Below are positions 1 through 7,055 of a stretch of 15,590 nt of DNA, piece by piece. A program made the position numbers and the translations under genes. Below the pieces are notes generated by a model that worked only from the letters and a program-made list of their open reading frames with translations, made no database searches and was not told the DNA's origin. Source of the DNA: UMGS1387 sp045577475 (GTDB lineage Bacteria > Bacillota > Clostridia > Oscillospirales > CAG-382); the NCBI GenBank assembly GCA_045577475.1, contig JAZNIM010000023.1, positions 1-15,590 on the forward strand. The letters run 5' to 3'. The number at the start of each line of letters is the position of its first letter. Position 1 is the stretch's first letter.

Positions 1-304
1 AACACTCCTCACAGGTATATGTAAGCACACCAAAGGCTGTATGTGTAGGTGCGGTTGTTATGGTTCCGTCATCCCAATTATGGTTTGCGGTTTCAATGTC
101 GCCGCAGATACAAGTGCGCTGATGGTTATCTGCATCTGCTTTTATCCACAGACCGTATGAGTGTTCGGTTGTTTTTGCAATTTCCTCTGTCTTTGTGCCG
201 GAACACTCCTCACAGGTATATGTAAGCACACCAAAGGCTGTATGTGTAGGTGCGGTTGTTATGGTTCCGTCATCCCAATTATGGTTTGCGGTTTCAATGT
301 CGCC
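1..304 (-). repeat. Near-perfect 201-bp tandem repeat inside the surface-protein gene
   Basis: Bases 1-103 are identical to 202-304, an offset of 201 bp or 67 codons, and the next base differs (g104 against a305). The unit encodes a Cys/His-rich repeat with CxCGD, HNWDDG and TYTCEEC. The lack of silent change points to recent duplication; the left end of the array lies outside the window. Confidence 0.9.
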
Positions 305-2695
305 ACAGATACACATACGCTGATGCAAATCTTCATCTACTTTCACAAAAGGATCATATGAATGCGGCAGCATGGAAACAGTTTCTTGTGCCACAAGAAC
401 TTCATTGCATGTTGAGCAATGTGCTCCTTCAGTTAATCCTATTGATGTACAACTTGGTGCAACGGCATTATCTATAACTTTTGTATGTCCGTTTTTACAC
501 TCCTCATATACCCAAATAGCAGACAATGTGGTATCTTCATTCCCTACATATTCATCATAAGGCATATATACAGTTGAGTCTGAACCTTCGTTCTTCCATC
601 CCATAAAAACGTATTGATTTCGACTTGGAATATTGCCGGAAATTATGACACGAGTTCCTTTAATTCCAATTTGTGCATTTGGAGCATTCTCGCCTTCAGT
701 TGCATCGAATGATATTTCATACCTCTTGCAATATACAGTAGTATCTCCAAAGTTTGAACCTACCAATGTGTTCCATTGACTTTGCGTACCATCATAATTA
801 ATGTTCATACCAGGTTTATTTTTTATAGCGGAAGCAGTAATCCATGTCAAACTGCCCGGCAAATCAAAATACATTGCCAATCCTGAATTACAGTCCGAAA
901 AAGCGCCTGATAATATTCGTGTTATATTGCCGGTTATTACAATATCATTTATACGGTCACAACCATTAAACATATCAATGTCTAACAATCCGTCACACTC
1001 TATTGTGACATTGGTGAGATAATTGCAGTTATAAAATGCACTATGACATATTTGTTTAATTGTAGACGGAATTACAAGAGTTTTCAATCCCGAATTTCCC
1101 ATAAAAGCACCAAAACCTATACTTACAAGGCTATTGGGGAAATTTATTTCATCTATATTTGAATAAGCAAAAGCACAATTTCCAATTGATGTAATTCCCT
1201 CCGGAAGAGAAACTGTGTTTACTTGATATATGTTCCATGGAGGCGCGGAGTCAAGATAAGAAGAATTGCTGAAATTGTACATCGCACCATAACCGGTTAT
1301 TGACAAATGCTTTGTATCAGCATCATAAGTCCAGTATAAATTATCACCACATTTATTTCCTAAATTTGATGAATTATCTATTCTCCAAATTGCGTACAAA
1401 GTTAAGTCTTTCGTTCCATCATAGGATGACCATTGTGTAGGTGTGTAAAATCCTATACCGCCATCACTTATACGCCAATTTGATAACATTTCATATCCAT
1501 TATCATATGTAGAATAGGTGCTTCCGGACGGATCAGTTGACCAACCAAGAAATGTAAAACCTTCTCTTACCGGAACAGATTCACCTATTGTGATGCTTGA
1601 TCCCAAGCTTTTTGTAATAGCTTCAGGTGCGTCGGTTCCTCCATTAGCGTCAAATGTAAGTGTAATGGTATTACCAACCCAAACCGCATATAGAACGACG
1701 GACACATTAGAAGTATACACCTCACCGGAATAGTATTCAACCTCACCATTCTTGATTGTTGACCAACCAAGAAATGTATATCCAGCTCTTGTAGGTACTG
1801 TACTACAAAGTGTTAAATCTTCACCGTATATCTTTGTCTGTGAGGAAGGAGCTCCACTTCCTCCGTTGGCGTCATAAGACACGGAATATGTATTTGCTTG
1901 CCATACCGCATACAGTGTTACACTCATCTCTGACGAATATTCTCCGCCCGGTTGATACTCTGCACTTGTAGCAGTTGAAGATGTTGACCAGCCGAGGAAT
2001 GTATATCCCGTTCTTGCGGGAACAGTGCTGCTGAGTGTTAAATCTTCACCGTATGTCTTTGTCTGTGAGGAAGGTGCTCCATTTCCTCCGTTGGCGTCAT
2101 ATTGAACAGTAAAAGGGGATACTGTTCTTGTTTCGACTTCTCTATCTTCAGTTGCTTCAATGGGATTCTCGCTCCATTCACTCCATTCTCCCCACCTATA
2201 ATAGTAGTATATAACATAAGGAGTCTTGGTTGTGCAATACTCAAATTCCCAATATTTGTTACCCGTATTTGAATATTTAGTATAATCTACACTTTGCGAA
2301 TCCGATACGTAAATATATTCTGCCCCGGTACTATAACCTGTTTTTCTAAAATACTCGGAAACCAAACGTTTAGACGTATGAAAACAATATTTAGAAGAAT
2401 TATTCAATATCCAATAATCAGCTTGCGAAGATGTGTATCCGGCTGAAGTTTCTGAACCCGCAACACTTGCTCGAATTCGGATCGTACGGTAATTGCTGTG
2501 TTTATACTCCGTTTTCGTACTTTTTAGAATCCAAGGATCTAATAATTCAGTAGTAGAAGATGTTGATTCTTTTTCACGATACCTGTATTCAACAGTTGTA
2601 GAATCTTCATTTGTTTCAGCATAGCATGACAATGAAAAAATGCTTAATATAACAATAAACACTGCCATAGGTAAAAAAATCTTAAATATTTTCAA
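1..2695 (-). CDS. Secreted modular repeat protein (InlB-type repeats, BspA-type leucine-rich repeats, Cys/His repeats), 3' end outside window
   Basis: The frame is open from a TTG at 2695 to the left edge, 898 codons, with no stop. The TTG follows GGAAAGG at 9-nt spacing, and the protein begins with a clear signal peptide (KIFKIFLPMAVFIVILSIF, likely cleaved after CYA, residue 26), so it is exported. Domains in order: an N-terminal region with Trp/Tyr-rich WGEWSEW at about 168-174; three InlB/Flg_new-type repeats (about 197-438) with DANGG near the start and GY/FTFLGWST in the middle; a BspA-type leucine-rich block (about 490-645) ending in YDGTQSQW; a fourth InlB-like repeat (about 660-728); a CxxC/His segment (about 732-780); then 67-residue Cys/His repeats (from about 785) that continue off the edge. 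Such proteins are usually surface or adhesion factors; no sorting signal is visible because the C terminus is missing. It lies 49 bases behind the Mor-like regulator on the same strand. Confidence 0.85.
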   Translation of the reverse strand, partial: MKIFKIFLPMAVFIVILSIFSLSCYAETNEDSTTVEYRYREKESTSSTTELLDPWILKSTKTEYKHSNYRTIRIRASVAGSETSAGYTSSQADYWILNNSSKYCFHTSKRLVSEYFRKTGYSTGAEYIYVSDSQSVDYTKYSNTGNKYWEFEYCTTKTPYVIYYYYRWGEWSEWSENPIEATEDREVETRTVSPFTVQYDANGGNGAPSSQTKTYGEDLTLSSTVPARTGYTFLGWSTSSTATSAEYQPGGEYSSEMSVTLYAVWQANTYSVSYDANGGSGAPSSQTKIYGEDLTLCSTVPTRAGYTFLGWSTIKNGEVEYYSGEVYTSNVSVVLYAVWVGNTITLTFDANGGTDAPEAITKSLGSSITIGESVPVREGFTFLGWSTDPSGSTYSTYDNGYEMLSNWRISDGGIGFYTPTQWSSYDGTKDLTLYAIWRIDNSSNLGNKCGDNLYWTYDADTKHLSITGYGAMYNFSNSSYLDSAPPWNIYQVNTVSLPEGITSIGNCAFAYSNIDEINFPNSLVSIGFGAFMGNSGLKTLVIPSTIKQICHSAFYNCNYLTNVTIECDGLLDIDMFNGCDRINDIVITGNITRILSGAFSDCNSGLAMYFDLPGSLTWITASAIKNKPGMNINYDGTQSQWNTLVGSNFGDTTVYCKRYEISFDATEGENAPNAQIGIKGTRVIISGNIPSRNQYVFMGWKNEGSDSTVYMPYDEYVGNEDTTLSAIWVYEECKNGHTKVIDNAVAPSCTSIGLTEGAHCSTCNEVLVAQETVSMLPHSYDPFVKVDEDLHQRMCICGDIETANHNWDDGTITTAPTHTAFGVLTYTCEECSGTKTEEIAKTTEHSYGLWIKADADNHQRTCICGDIETANHNWDDGTITTAPTHTAFGVLTYTCEEC
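1382..2107 (-). repeat. Three consecutive InlB/Flg_new-type coding repeats
   Basis: Residues about 197-438 of the surface protein hold three copies that each carry DANGG near the start, GY/FTFLGWST about 30 residues later, and LYAVW or LYAIW at the end. The first two copies are 225 bp apart and still share long DNA stretches, for example around 1811-1875 and 2036-2100. The third is more diverged and carries an insert before its final LYAIW. Confidence 0.8.
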
Positions 2696-2744
2696 TTGAA
2701 TCAACCTTTCCAAATCAATCTATATTAAAGTAAATTATAGTATA

Positions 2745-3110
2745 TTAATAATCAGACAAGTCATCATTGTCTTCACAATCTTCCACACTATCCCTAATCA
2801 TTCTCCTGATAGTCTTTTCGGAATAATCGTACTTTTTAGCAAGTTCTTTTATATTTGTCCCATCATATTCCTTAATAACATTCTGCTGAATAAGGTGGGG
2901 ATTATAAAGGCGGACAGGAAAAGACACCTGTTGTCCTTTAAAACGCAAGTAAATTTTAAGCGTTGCATCAAGACCAATAATTTCACTGATTTCTTTATAT
3001 ACGGAATTATACAATTCTGCTTCTTTCGGCAAAATGTCCACCTCCTTATTGTTATATTTTAACACTCGACTTTGGACAAGTAAAACGCCATTTTCCTTGT
3101 GTTTGTCCAT
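2745..3110 (-). CDS. Mor-family-like HTH transcription regulator (paralogue of the gene at 13639-13908)
   Basis: A small DNA-binding protein of 121 residues from ATG 3110. The C-terminal half carries the Mor/Caudovirales-activator-like helix-turn-helix around EYDGTNIKELAKKYDYSEKT (about 88-107), preceded by the conserved FKGQQVSFPVRLYN (about 57-70). ATG 3110 has GGAGG at 10 nt, but that site is in the 3' arm of a hairpin (3122-3146). A second in-frame start, TTG at 3032, follows AAGGAGG at 8 nt and would give 95 residues beginning where the paralogue's conserved region begins; residues 1-26 have no counterpart there. The true start is therefore uncertain. It ends in an acidic tail, unlike the paralogue. 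Its position just before the surface-protein gene on the same strand suggests co-transcription or local control, which is inference. Confidence 0.75.
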   Translation of the reverse strand: MDKHKENGVLLVQSRVLKYNNKEVDILPKEAELYNSVYKEISEIIGLDATLKIYLRFKGQQVSFPVRLYNPHLIQQNVIKEYDGTNIKELAKKYDYSEKTIRRMIRDSVEDCEDNDDLSDY

Positions 3111-3121
3111 AAAATAAAAAC

Positions 3122-3146
3122 CTCCGTAGTCAACTTGATTACGGAG
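3122..3146 (-). promoter_or_regulatory. Terminator-like hairpin over the ribosome binding site of the Mor-like gene
   Basis: Perfect 7-bp arms CTCCGTA (3122-3128) and TACGGAG (3140-3146) enclose an 11-base loop. On the minus strand the 3' arm contains most of the GGAGG for ATG 3110 and is followed at once by TTTTTATTTT (3120-3111). It could stop transcription entering the gene, hide the ribosome site, or both. Confidence 0.5.
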
Positions 3147-3199
3147 ATAATATATATCTATAAGAGTATAATTTACAGGAATTTTATAGTTGATACACC

Positions 3200-3229
3200 T
3201 TATTGTTAAGAATTACATGATACTATAAT
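3200..3229 (+). promoter_or_regulatory. Possible promoter for the UPF0158-like gene
   Basis: A TATAAT hexamer lies at 3224-3229 with a poor -35 (TTATTG at 3200-3205, 18-bp spacer). It would give a leader of about 110 bases to ATG 3350. The -10 overlaps the left arm of an inverted repeat, so it may be controlled by a repressor. Confidence 0.3.
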
Positions 3230-3266
3230 CTCTGTCGTTGCAAATCATAATCATCGATAGTATCAT
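3217..3266. promoter_or_regulatory. Inverted repeat ATGATACTAT / ATAGTATCAT (candidate operator)
   Basis: Perfect 10-bp arms at 3217-3226 and 3257-3266, 30 bases apart. The left arm overlaps a TATAAT. The right arm runs into a smaller palindrome TCATT-GCG-AATGA (3263-3275), and another hairpin, AATCTGT/ACAGATT, follows at 3278-3296. All lie between two divergent genes, one of them a DNA-binding protein. Confidence 0.4.
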
Positions 3267-3349
3267 TGCGAATGATTAATCTGTTTTCTACAGATTCCTT
3301 TTCGAGTGCTAAAACGGATAATATCTCATTTCGAAAGGAGGATTTTCAT

Positions 3350-3751
3350 ATGGAAAATCCAATCATTCTTAAAATCATTAATAATCAGTTTTATAACGAC
3401 TCCATTCAATACATGAACTACTATTTCAGTGTAAAAGAGAAATGCTTTTATGCTCTAACAGAAGAAGACGCATCTATTAGAATGAGCGTGGACAGTGGCT
3501 TCATTGAAGCACCTTGTGTTTATCGTTACCAGAATATAATTTGGAAAAGGTTTCGCGAAATGCTTTCTGAGGAACAATGCATTGTAGCAGATAGTTACCC
3601 TTTCAAACATGGATATTTCAAATATCTACAAGAAGAAGGACTAATTGAAATCTACTATGAAGCAAAAAACAGTGTATTAATTGATGTGTGCACAGATTGG
3701 ATTGAGATTAATAATCTTGAACTTTCATTGGATGACATTGTACTTGCATAA
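3350..3751 (+). CDS. UPF0158-like uncharacterised protein
   Basis: A 133-residue soluble protein. The frame is open from 3266, but ATG 3350 is preferred because AAAGGAGG sits 8 bases before it. No signal peptide or membrane helix is seen. The layout resembles UPF0158 proteins: an N-terminal acidic part with aromatic residues around YYFSVKEKCFYALTEED (about 24-40), and a C-terminal part with F-x-x-YL, then IYYEAKNSVLIDVCTDWIE, similar to the W-(Y/F)-x-F...ALREIAxEWLEE pattern of that family. The match is from memory and partial. UPF0158 has no established function. It is divergent from the Mor-like gene and is followed by its own hairpin terminator, so it is probably monocistronic. Confidence 0.7.
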   Translation: MENPIILKIINNQFYNDSIQYMNYYFSVKEKCFYALTEEDASIRMSVDSGFIEAPCVYRYQNIIWKRFREMLSEEQCIVADSYPFKHGYFKYLQEEGLIEIYYEAKNSVLIDVCTDWIEINNLELSLDDIVLA

Positions 3752-3782
3752 TACACAAAACTGAATAAAATAGGCAACGATT

Positions 3783-3810
3783 GGGCAGGTTTTCCGTCCT
3801 GCTCATTTTT
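3783..3810 (+). terminator. Intrinsic terminator of the UPF0158-like gene
   Basis: GGGCAGG (3783-3789) pairs with CCTGCTC (3798-3804), including one G-U pair, around an 8-base loop. It is followed by ATTTTT. It starts about 30 bases after the stop codon. Confidence 0.7.
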
Positions 3811-3907
3811 ATATATGCGCCTATAAAAGTATTTCGCACCGCCCAAATGCCGCCCAAAAAGATTGGTATAAATCCGACTAAACAGGAATCAAAACGAGAG
3901 CAAAAAA

Positions 3908-3944
3908 GATATAAAAACAGCCTTGGTACTTGTAATACCAAGGC
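3908..3944 (-). terminator. Intrinsic terminator of the tRNA operon
   Basis: On the minus strand GCCTTGGTA pairs perfectly with TACCAAGGC (arms 3936-3944 and 3920-3928, 7-base loop), followed by TGTTTTTATATCTTTTTTG. It begins 7 bases after the CCA end of tRNA-fMet. Confidence 0.85.
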
Positions 3945-3951
3945 TTCGTTC

Positions 3952-4028
<77 letters not shown>

Positions 4029-4034
4029 ATATAT

Positions 4035-4123
4035 TGGTGCCGGAAACCGGGCTCGAACCGGTACGGGATTTAAGTCCCACGGGATTTTAAGTCCCGGGCG
4101 TCTGCCAGTTCCGCCACTCCGGC
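4035..4123 (-). tRNA. tRNA-Leu(TAA), CCA encoded
   Basis: An 89-base class II tRNA. The acceptor GCCGGAG pairs with TTCCGGC, the discriminator is A and CCA is encoded. The anticodon arm CGGGA-CTTAAAA-TCCCG gives anticodon TAA, and a long variable arm (TGGGACTTAAATCCCG region) fits leucine tRNA. First gene of the two-tRNA operon. Confidence 0.95.
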
Positions 4124-4173
4124 ATACACAGACGACGTGTTCGAGATTGACCGTCTCCTGACGTTGCTATAGC

Positions 4174-4202
4174 ATTATAGCACAATAAAACACGTTTGTC
4201 AA
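4174..4202 (-). promoter_or_regulatory. Consensus sigma-A promoter of the tRNA operon
   Basis: On the minus strand TTGACA (4202-4197), a 17-bp spacer and TATAAT (4179-4174): exact consensus at both hexamers with optimal spacing, as expected for a highly expressed tRNA operon. Transcription would begin near 4167, about 45 bases before tRNA-Leu. Confidence 0.93.
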
Positions 4203-4221
4203 GTGCTTTTTCAATATTTTT

Positions 4222-4272
4222 AAAAAAAAGCGGCGGAATTTCAGTTTGCGACACTGTTGTTGATTGAAATTC
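4222..4272 (-). terminator. Possible terminator of the PHP gene
   Basis: Perfect 8-bp arms GAATTTCA and TGAAATTC (4265-4272 and 4236-4243 on the plus strand) start at the stop codon. On the minus strand a run of eight T follows after CGCCGC. The 21-base loop and the 6-base gap before the T run are not ideal. Confidence 0.4.
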
Positions 4273-5291
4273 TAAATTAAGTCTTCCACAAAATATGCAT
4301 TTGTATACGCACGTTTTCCTGTTAAATCTACACATTCAAGCCTGATGTATCCCACGTCCGGACGGATTTCAAAGCTTGCTTCGTATATCGGCTCGCTGTA
4401 CTTCATGTGTTTTGCCTGGACGTGCTGTTCTCCCGATACTAATCTGATAAGCTGCAGGGGAGAGGAGCATTTGATGTTTATTCTTCCGTCCTCAAAGTAA
4501 AGCTCTGTGATCTCGGGACCTTCCGATGAATAGAAAACGCCGTTTTCAAATGCTTCCATAATGTTTTGGTATGTGAGTGACGGTGCTTTAAACATTGTAA
4601 AGCCGCCGAACATGCCGTTGTTTTCGGTAGTAATGTGCCTGTGATTGTCGTCGCAACAGGTAACATTCAGCCTGTAGTGGCGGTTTCTAAGCATGTCGTC
4701 GTATGCATGGCCGTTGTGCTCGTCGTGTCCTGAAACGTAGCAGGCATGGTTGTATATTTCAAGATTGTCAAGTCCGTCGTAGCTGAGATAGTCGCATTGG
4801 TACTGCATCGACCAGGTGGTGTGGTTGAGTGTGACTATAAAGCCTTCATCCTTCATGACTTTTATAACATGATTTATGTTTTCGGGTGTGTAAAGCATGC
4901 TGAAGGGCTCGCCCTTGGGACGTAAACATGCCTTCATTTCGGGGGTGTTTGTCCAGTTGAAACTTGGATGTACAAATGTCGGATTTGCACCCGGTTGGTA
5001 AATCTCGGTGTTGTCCTTTTTGTAAAAGCAGAGGTGTGCTGTAATGTAGGGGTCGTTTTTAAGCTTGTAAAAAGCAAGCTCTGTGCCTGCAATTGTGATG
5101 AAATCCTCGTCGTCAAGCTCTCTGTGGTAGAATAATCCTTCGTGGTCAGTGATGGCAAGAACACTGTAACCGTGTGTTTTGTATAACTCTTTAAGCTCTG
5201 CAGGAGTGTGCTTTCCGTCTGACCACGTACTGTGACAGTGAAGATTTGCTTTGTAGAAATTCATGTTTTCCGGTAATAGATATTTTCTCAT
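4272..5291 (-). CDS. PHP-domain metal-dependent phosphoesterase
   Basis: A 339-residue soluble protein of the PHP superfamily, metal-dependent phosphoesterases related to histidinol phosphatase and the polymerase PHP domain. The N terminus shows the signature ANLHCHSTWSDG (H18, H20, D25), then AITDHEG (D49, H50), GTEL (E71) and H86; further candidate ligands are LNHTTWS (H157) and CCDDNHRH (D214-H217). The C-terminal part (about 260-339) looks like an added beta domain of unknown role. The start at ATG 5291 is chosen because AGAGGTGG lies just before it and because the promoter -10 (5313-5318) lies downstream of the longer start at 5324, which therefore cannot be used from that promoter. It lies behind sigE on the same strand but has its own promoter. 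The substrate cannot be read from the sequence. Confidence 0.9.
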   Translation of the reverse strand: MRKYLLPENMNFYKANLHCHSTWSDGKHTPAELKELYKTHGYSVLAITDHEGLFYHRELDDEDFITIAGTELAFYKLKNDPYITAHLCFYKKDNTEIYQPGANPTFVHPSFNWTNTPEMKACLRPKGEPFSMLYTPENINHVIKVMKDEGFIVTLNHTTWSMQYQCDYLSYDGLDNLEIYNHACYVSGHDEHNGHAYDDMLRNRHYRLNVTCCDDNHRHITTENNGMFGGFTMFKAPSLTYQNIMEAFENGVFYSSEGPEITELYFEDGRINIKCSSPLQLIRLVSGEQHVQAKHMKYSEPIYEASFEIRPDVGYIRLECVDLTGKRAYTNAYFVEDLI

Positions 5292-5312
5292 TGTTACCAC
5301 CTCTTGTCTGCA

Positions 5313-5340
5313 ATTATAACACAAAATGCAGGAATGTCAA
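5313..5340 (-). promoter_or_regulatory. Sigma-A promoter of the PHP gene
   Basis: On the minus strand TTGACA (5340-5335), a 16-bp spacer and TATAAT (5318-5313), both exact consensus. The transcript would start near 5306, about 15 bases before ATG 5291. It lies just after the sigE stop codon, so the PHP gene is probably expressed in vegetative cells independently of sigE. Confidence 0.88.
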
Positions 5341-5350
5341 GTCTTTTAAC

Positions 5351-6124
5351 TTAATAGTATCTGCAAATCTTTTCTTTTAATTTAGAAATAATCTTCTTTT
5401 CAAGCCGTGATATATAGGATTGTGAAATGCCTAAGGAATCTGCAACCTCCTTCTGCGTCATTTCCTTACCGTCCGTAAGTAAGCCGAACCTCATTTCTAT
5501 GATTTCTCTGTCACGCTTTTCAAGGGAGGAAACGGCATTTGCAATGATGTTTCTCTCCTCCTGCTTTTCAATTCCCGATAAAACGGAGTCTTCTTCCGTT
5601 CCCAATACATCTGATAAAAGCAACTCGTTTCCGTCCCAGTCAACGTTGAGTGGTTCTTCAAGTGAAATATCGTTTTTGTAATGTGAGTTTTTGCGTATGT
5701 ACATCAGAATTTCGTTTTCAATACACCTTGAAGCGTAGGTAGCAAGCTTTATGTTTTTGTCACCCTTGAAGGTGTTTATTGCTTTCATGAGTCCCACTGT
5801 GCCGATGGAAATAAGATCCTCAATTCCCACCCTTGTGTTTTCAAATCTTTTTGCAATGTATACAACAAGCCTGAGATTGTGTTCAATCAGTTTCGTCTTT
5901 GCAAGCTCGGACTTTTCGGGTATATCGAGATATCTTAACATCTTGTTTTCTTCATAGGTTGACAGAGGCGGAGGCAGAGCTTCACTACCGCCAATGTAGT
6001 AAACTGCGTTGTCCCCGAATATCAGATACCTGTCAAATATACTGAGTGGCTTTCTGACGTTTCTGTTTTTACGGTTGTATATCATTGTTTTAACTTTGTC
6101 GAATAAATTGTTTAATGTCTGCAA
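5351..6124 (-). CDS. sigE: RNA polymerase sporulation sigma factor SigE (pro-sigma-E)
   Basis: The mother-cell sigma factor of early sporulation, made as an inactive membrane-held precursor and cut by SpoIIGA. From TTG 6124 it has 257 residues. The family hallmark VYYIGGSEALPPPLS starts at residue 41. Region 2 (about 83-145: NLRLVVYIAKRF, EDLISIGTVGL, KLATYASRCIENEILMYIR) and the NVDWDGNELLLSDVLGT linker (160-176) match Bacillus SigE almost word for word, and the region 4 helix-turn-helix is at about 222-245 (TQKEVADSLGISQSYISRLE). TTG 6124 is chosen because AGAAAGG sits 8 bases before it, 13 bases after the spoIIGA stop. ATG 6085 would give a 27-residue pro-sequence close to the Bacillus length but lacks a ribosome site. 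No sigG gene follows, unlike the usual spoIIGA-sigE-sigG order. Confidence 0.96.
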   Translation of the reverse strand: MQTLNNLFDKVKTMIYNRKNRNVRKPLSIFDRYLIFGDNAVYYIGGSEALPPPLSTYEENKMLRYLDIPEKSELAKTKLIEHNLRLVVYIAKRFENTRVGIEDLISIGTVGLMKAINTFKGDKNIKLATYASRCIENEILMYIRKNSHYKNDISLEEPLNVDWDGNELLLSDVLGTEEDSVLSGIEKQEERNIIANAVSSLEKRDREIIEMRFGLLTDGKEMTQKEVADSLGISQSYISRLEKKIISKLKEKICRYY

Positions 6125-6137
6125 TTTGTTCACCTTT

Positions 6138-6941
6138 CTATAAATTCTCAATAAGACAGCAGGGGATTATTCCGTCTGTTCCGCCAAAGTCTGCTGCGGT
6201 GCTTGTGTTGAATGCAACAACGGCATCAATTTCATGAGCACCCGTATCGGCGATAATTTCAAGCTTTTCCGGCTTTATTGCCTTTAATATGCCTTTTCCG
6301 CATGCGGTTGTTATGGGTATGTAGCGTGTTTTGTTTTTAATAAAGCTCTGATAACCGTTTGTTTCATCGGAAAAGTCGTTTTTTAGTATTATTACGGGAA
6401 GTGAACTGTAAGGATCGGTCAAAAGGTTTCCGCTGTCGCATAAAAGGGTAAATCTGTTGTTTTTGCCGCAGTATTCCATTTGTATGTCAATTGTTTTTAT
6501 GCTGAGATTGCTTTTCATCCGTTTGCCTATAAGCAAAAAAATAAGGGTTATCAGAATAATTCCCGCAAGTAATGCTTTCATGCTGATTCCTCCATTGAGA
6601 AAATTATGAGATGTTATGCTGCTTATCCAAAGTACACAACCGCAGAGTATCATACTTAAGGTATTAAATATGTATACGCATTTGAATAATTGCTTTTTGC
6701 TTGATTTTCCTATGTGTATTCTGCAAAGCAATACGGAAAACATCATGGAAAAAACTGTTCTCAGCATGCTTGTGCTTACAAATACCGCAATAAACAGAGA
6801 AAATATACTGCCTGCCAATGCTGCAAAAAAGGTTCTTATATTCTGTGCTTTAATGTTAAGATATTTGGCAGATAAAAACAGCAGAGCGTAATCTGCGGCG
6901 AAATTCGATATAAAAACCACATCTGCATAAACGGTTTTCAT
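6138..6941 (-). CDS. spoIIGA: Sporulation sigma-E processing peptidase SpoIIGA
   Basis: The membrane aspartic protease that removes the pro-sequence from pro-sigma-E in the mother cell after a forespore signal (SpoIIR in known systems). The 267-residue protein has an N-terminal half with about five hydrophobic segments (roughly 5-26, 38-56, 60-75, 88-107, 122-139) and a C-terminal cytoplasmic protease domain with the catalytic aspartate in CDSGNLLTDP (D169-S170-G171-N172). IPITTACGKG (209-218) and the end FGGTDGIIPCCLI fit the family. It is somewhat shorter than Bacillus SpoIIGA at the C terminus. ATG 6941 is chosen over the in-frame GTG 6950 because GAGGTGA lies 5 bases before the ATG. It is the first gene of the spoIIGA-sigE pair, with 13 bases between them, so coupled expression is expected. 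Confidence 0.95.
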   Translation of the reverse strand: MKTVYADVVFISNFAADYALLFLSAKYLNIKAQNIRTFFAALAGSIFSLFIAVFVSTSMLRTVFSMMFSVLLCRIHIGKSSKKQLFKCVYIFNTLSMILCGCVLWISSITSHNFLNGGISMKALLAGIILITLIFLLIGKRMKSNLSIKTIDIQMEYCGKNNRFTLLCDSGNLLTDPYSSLPVIILKNDFSDETNGYQSFIKNKTRYIPITTACGKGILKAIKPEKLEIIADTGAHEIDAVVAFNTSTAADFGGTDGIIPCCLIENL

Positions 6942-6961
6942 TTGCTTCACCTCGCAATTGA

Positions 6962-6995
6962 ATTATATATTCGGTACGATAAAAAATATGTCGCA
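6962..6995 (-). promoter_or_regulatory. Candidate spoIIG promoter with a Spo0A-box-like site
   Basis: On the minus strand a TATAAT (6967-6962) lies about 20 bases before ATG 6941. No good -35 stands at 17 bp. At a 22-bp spacing, as in the Bacillus spoIIG promoter, the position is covered by TGTCGCA (6989-6995, plus strand), one base off the Spo0A box TGTCGAA. This suggests Spo0A-activated sigma-A transcription. Confidence 0.4.
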
Positions 6996-7001
6996 CATTG
7001 G

Positions 7002-7055
7002 CATACGCTTAAAAAATATTTTTGTTATATTTTTCGGATTTCCAAAATATACTTT
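7002..7055 (+). promoter_or_regulatory. Candidate sigma-E promoters for the SpoIID-like gene
   Basis: Two imperfect sigma-E-like -10 elements lie before ATG 7081: CATACGCT (7002-7009), one base from CATACA-N-T, with AAAATAT upstream at rather short spacing; and TATACTTT (7048-7055), with TTATATT upstream at 16 bp. Neither is a full match; the second leaves a shorter leader. Confidence 0.28.

Noticed and set aside
1..304. Repeats at the left edge as a CRISPR array
   Set aside because: The unit is 201 bp, has no spacers and is part of a continuous coding frame.
161..1022. Plus-strand frames of 60-75 codons in the first kilobase, and similar ones at 1518-1733
   Set aside because: They are antisense to the surface-protein frame, which has a signal peptide and recognisable repeats.
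3822..3870. Two nearby GCCGCCCAAA-like words (minus strand TTTGGGCGG twice) as an attachment site
   Set aside because: They are short and adjacent, and no matching copy or integrase is seen in the window.
4087..4335. Minus-strand 82-codon frame spanning the tRNA promoter
   Set aside because: It crosses the consensus tRNA promoter and part of tRNA-Leu, and overlaps the end of the PHP gene in another frame.
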